A stretch of DNA of 64,000 bases from Schumannella soli (lineage in GTDB: Bacteria > Actinomycetota > Actinomycetes > Actinomycetales > Microbacteriaceae). How positions within the stretch are numbered: position 1 is the first letter of the stretch; every line of letters starts with the position of its first letter. The stretch covers positions 1,072,799 to 1,136,798 of the forward strand of contig NZ_VHQG01000002.1 in NCBI RefSeq assembly GCF_006517435.1, given 5' to 3'. This document shows, piece by piece, positions 62,028 through 64,000 of this stretch. Below the pieces are notes generated by a model that ran no database searches, had not been told where the DNA came from, and saw nothing but the letters and a program-made list of their open reading frames with translations. A program made the position numbers and the translations under genes.

Positions 62028-62752
62028 CCTCCCTCCGGCCGCTCACGCCGCGCGACGTCGACTGGGAGGGGCTGCCGAACGCCCGTGACCTCGGCGGCAT
62101 CCCGCTCGAGGCGGGCACGACCACGGCGGCCGGACGGCTGTTCCGCTCTGGCCGCCCCGACGGGATGACGGCCGCGGGCTGGTCCGAGCTGGTCGCCGCC
62201 GGCGTGCGCCGGGTCGTCGATCTGCGCAACGAGCGCGAGCGCGAGCTCTCCGGTGCGATCCCCGACGCCGTCGAGGTGGTCTGGACGCCGATCGAGGACG
62301 ACGAGGATCTCGAGTTCCTCGCCGAGTGGCGGGCGCACCTCGGCAGCCCGCGCTACTACGCGACGGCCGTGCGCCGCTGGCCTCTGCTGCTGGCCGCCGC
62401 CCTGCGCGCGATCGCCGGATCCCCCGCCGACGCCGGCGTGTTGGTGCACTGCTTGGCCGGGCGAGACCGCACCGGTCTCGTCGTCGCGCTGCTGCTGCAG
62501 GCGGCAGGAGCGCCGCTCGACGCGATCGTCGACGACTACGCGGCGGCGGCCCGCGGCATCCGCGCGCACTTCGCGACGTTGCCGTCGCCGCCCGAGCCGC
62601 CGCTCGACGACGCGGCGTTCGAGTCGGCGCTGCGCGAGAACGCGGCGACGCTGAGAGAGTTCCTCACCACGGTCGACGTGCCGGCGATCCTGACCGCGGC
62701 CGGAGCGGAGCCCGACCTGCTCGCGCGGGCCGCGGCGCGACTGCGCGCCTGA
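62024..62752 (+). CDS. Tyrosine-protein phosphatase (PtpB-like)
   Basis: 242-residue dual-specificity/PtpB-like phosphatase. The P-loop HCLAGRDRTG gives catalytic Cys and Arg (C-x5-R) with the D/R pattern of the MptpB-type family, and the early block PNARDLGGIP is diagnostic of that group. Substrates could be phosphotyrosine, phosphoserine or phosphoinositides. GTG 62024 overlaps the thioesterase stop; the ATG at 61943 lies inside the thioesterase gene. Confidence 0.88.
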   Translation: MTSLRPLTPRDVDWEGLPNARDLGGIPLEAGTTTAAGRLFRSGRPDGMTAAGWSELVAAGVRRVVDLRNERERELSGAIPDAVEVVWTPIEDDEDLEFLAEWRAHLGSPRYYATAVRRWPLLLAAALRAIAGSPADAGVLVHCLAGRDRTGLVVALLLQAAGAPLDAIVDDYAAAARGIRAHFATLPSPPEPPLDDAAFESALRENAATLREFLTTVDVPAILTAAGAEPDLLARAAARLRA

Positions 62753-62800
62753 ATCGCGAGCCGGCCCGCGGTCCCGGAAGCCCGGCCAGGAGCCCGCGCC

Positions 62801-62828
62801 CGAGACGCCGCGAGCCCCCGGCGTCTCG
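62801..62828. terminator. Hairpin between convergent phosphatase and pdtaR
   Basis: CGAGACGCCG (62801-62810) pairs perfectly with CGGCGTCTCG (62819-62828) around an 8-base loop in the 110-base gap between convergent genes. Confidence 0.68.
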
Positions 62829-62862
62829 AGAGGACGGCGGGGCCTCGCGCGGCGCGGGTGCG

Positions 62863-63465
62863 TTACTTCTTCGCGCCCAGCTGGTCGATGATCGCCTGGG
62901 CGACGTCGTGCATGGTCAGTCGGCGGTCCATCGACGCCTTCTGGATCCAGCGGAACGCCTCCGGCTCGGAGAGACCCATCTTCTCGTTGAGCAGGCCCTT
63001 GGCGCGGTCGACGAGCTTGCGGGTCTCGAAGCGCTCGACGAGGTCGGCGACCTCCGACTCGAGCGTCACGATCTGCTGGTAGCGGCTCAGCGCGATCTCG
63101 ATCGCGGGCAGCAGGTCGTTGGGGGTGAACGGCTTCACCACGTAGGCCAGGGCGCCGGCCTCGCTCGCGCGCTCGACCAGTTCCTTCTGGCTGAACGCCG
63201 TGAGCAGCACGACCGGGGCGATGTGGTTCTTGCTGAGCTTCTCGGCGGCCGAGATGCCGTCGAGCTGAGGCATCTTGACGTCCATCACGACGAGGTCGGG
63301 CTTGAGCTCGGTGGCCAGCGCGACCGCGGTCTCGCCGTCGCCGGCCTCGCCGACGACCTCGAAGCCGTTGTCGCGGAGGATCTCCACGATGTCGAGGCGG
63401 ATGAGGGACTCGTCCTCGGCCACGACGACGCGGCGCGGACGGCTGATCTCGGTCTCGTCGGTCAC
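62863..63465 (-). CDS. pdtaR: ANTAR-domain response regulator PdtaR
   Basis: 200-residue regulator: a receiver domain (phosphoacceptor D62 in VVMDVKMP, acidic pocket E17-D18, later T and K in LLTAFS and VVKPFTP) and a C-terminal ANTAR RNA-binding domain (ETRKLVDRAKGLLNEKMGLSEPEAF). It matches mycobacterial Rv1626, which also sits near polA and causes transcription antitermination after phosphorylation by PdtaS. GTG 63465 is used: TAGGCT (63473-63478) lies 7 bases upstream, whereas ATG 63471 would be one base from that -10 and so upstream of the transcript start. PdtaS is not in the window. Confidence 0.92.
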   Translation of the reverse strand: MTDETEISRPRRVVVAEDESLIRLDIVEILRDNGFEVVGEAGDGETAVALATELKPDLVVMDVKMPQLDGISAAEKLSKNHIAPVVLLTAFSQKELVERASEAGALAYVVKPFTPNDLLPAIEIALSRYQQIVTLESEVADLVERFETRKLVDRAKGLLNEKMGLSEPEAFRWIQKASMDRRLTMHDVAQAIIDQLGAKK

Positions 63466-63543
63466 GATCATGAGCCTACGGCATGTCCGTACACCCGCCG
63501 CGCGCGGGTGAACGGATGTGCGTGCATCCCGCTCGAGCACGGG

Positions 63544-63627
63544 TGCCGGATAAGGGACTCGAACCCTTAAGCCCTCACGGACAGAGCATTTTGAGTGCCC
63601 CGCGTCTGCCAATTCCGCCAATCCGGC
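63544..63627 (-). tRNA. tRNA-Leu (anticodon CAA)
   Basis: An 84-base class II tRNA. The acceptor arms GCCGGAT and ATCCGGC pair, the T arm reads AGGGTTCGAGTCCCT, the anticodon loop is CTCAAAA (anticodon CAA) on a GGGCA/TGCTC stem, and a long variable arm follows. The 3' CCA is not encoded (genome has CCC after the discriminator A). Confidence 0.95.
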
Positions 63628-63734
63628 GCACGCGTCGAGACGCGGCACTCGAACGATACCCGACCGGCGGCGCCGCGCCCGACTGGGGCCGAGAGGGCCA
63701 GGATGCGGCGAGCCGGCCCGCGTAGCCTGACCGG

Positions 63735-64000
63735 GTGAGCGACGACAACGAGCTGGGCGACTACCTGCGCGCGCGCCGCGGTCTGGTCGACCCGACCGAG
63801 GTCGGTCTGCCCGGCGGCGGCGTGCGGCGCACCCCGGGGCTGCGCCGCGAGGAGGTCGCGACGCTCGCCGGCATCAGCGCCGACTACTACCTGCGCCTCG
63901 AGCAGGGACGCGACCGCAACCCCTCCGGCCAGGTGCTCGAGGCCCTCGCACGCGTGCTGCTCCTCGACGGGGCCGCCACCGCGTACCTGCACGGTCTCGT
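63735..64000 (+). CDS. XRE-family HTH regulator (MmyB-like), truncated by window end
   Basis: The first 88 codons of a helix-turn-helix regulator. It begins VSDDNELGDYLRARRGLVDP and has the family motif RRTPGLRREEVATLAGISADYYLRLEQGRDRNPS, seen in actinobacterial MmyB-like regulators that carry a C-terminal ligand domain (outside the window). GTG 63735 lies 6 bases after TAGCCT (63723-63728), a -10 for a leaderless start. Such genes often sit next to a dehydrogenase they control; its neighbour to the right cannot be seen. Confidence 0.85.
   Translation, partial: MSDDNELGDYLRARRGLVDPTEVGLPGGGVRRTPGLRREEVATLAGISADYYLRLEQGRDRNPSGQVLEALARVLLLDGAATAYLHGL

Noticed and set aside
63466-63471. ATG 63471 as start of pdtaR
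   Set aside because: It lies one base from the TAGGCT -10, which would put it upstream of the transcript start; GTG 63465 fits.

Overview
The window looks like a chromosomal core segment of a very GC-rich actinobacterium, most probably a member of the Microbacteriaceae. Support: RbpA, WhiA, OpcA, a PdtaR-type ANTAR regulator and a divergent glgA(glgM)/glgC pair are actinobacterial hallmarks; the gene order rpsA-coaE-uvrB / uvrA-uvrC-rapZ-whiA / gap-pgk-tpiA-secG-rbpA / pgl-opcA-zwf-pgi-tal-tkt / ctaB-ctaA / suf is familiar from that group. Genus and species cannot be fixed from sequence reading alone. No phage, insertion sequence, CRISPR array or rRNA was seen. One tRNA (Leu-CAA) lies near the right end.

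Layout. 0-9 kb: ribosomal protein L31 type B, an orphan ABC ATPase, glycogen genes glgA/glgC, serB, fabG, small membrane proteins, SURF1 and an ABC-F protein. 9-12.5 kb: a biotin-uptake island with bioM, bioN, two different bioY genes and a BioQ-type repressor with two tandem operators. 12.5-16.7 kb: the suf Fe-S assembly operon (sufB-sufD-Rieske-sufC-sufT, no desulfurase). 16.8-18.8 kb: heme O/A synthesis (ctaB-ctaA). 19.1-27.4 kb: pentose-phosphate operon. 27.4-32 kb: rbpA, secG, lower glycolysis and Mn-type sodA. 32.2-39.2 kb: whiA, rapZ, uvrC, uvrA (yvcK, usually between rapZ and whiA, is missing). 39.2-45.6 kb: an unfamiliar five-gene translationally coupled operon, MoxR-like AAA+ ATPase / unknown / HExxH-peptidase-vWA fusion / unknown / ANL adenylating enzyme, placed inside the uvrB-uvrA repair block. 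45.7-51.4 kb: a membrane-anchored protein, uvrB, coaE, rpsA. 51.6-58.6 kb: a DUF885 peptidase and a DeoR-controlled mannitol-type PTS operon with a PfkB kinase and a zinc dehydrogenase. 58.8-64 kb: polA, a hotdog thioesterase, a tyrosine-type phosphatase, pdtaR, tRNA-Leu and a truncated HTH gene.

How parts work together. Carbon flow is well represented: PTS import, glycolysis, pentose-phosphate shunt and glycogen. DNA repair genes uvrA, uvrB and polA share a promoter pattern (TGTCGGWG, 8 nt, TAGNCT) that matches the RecA-NDp promoter recognised by PafBC, so they look like one SOS-independent damage regulon. More than ten genes have a TANNNT -10 element only 6-9 nt before the start codon and no Shine-Dalgarno sequence, suggesting leaderless transcripts; this also decides several start sites. 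The best candidate for an undescribed system is the MoxR/vWA-peptidase/ANL operon at 39244-45561.
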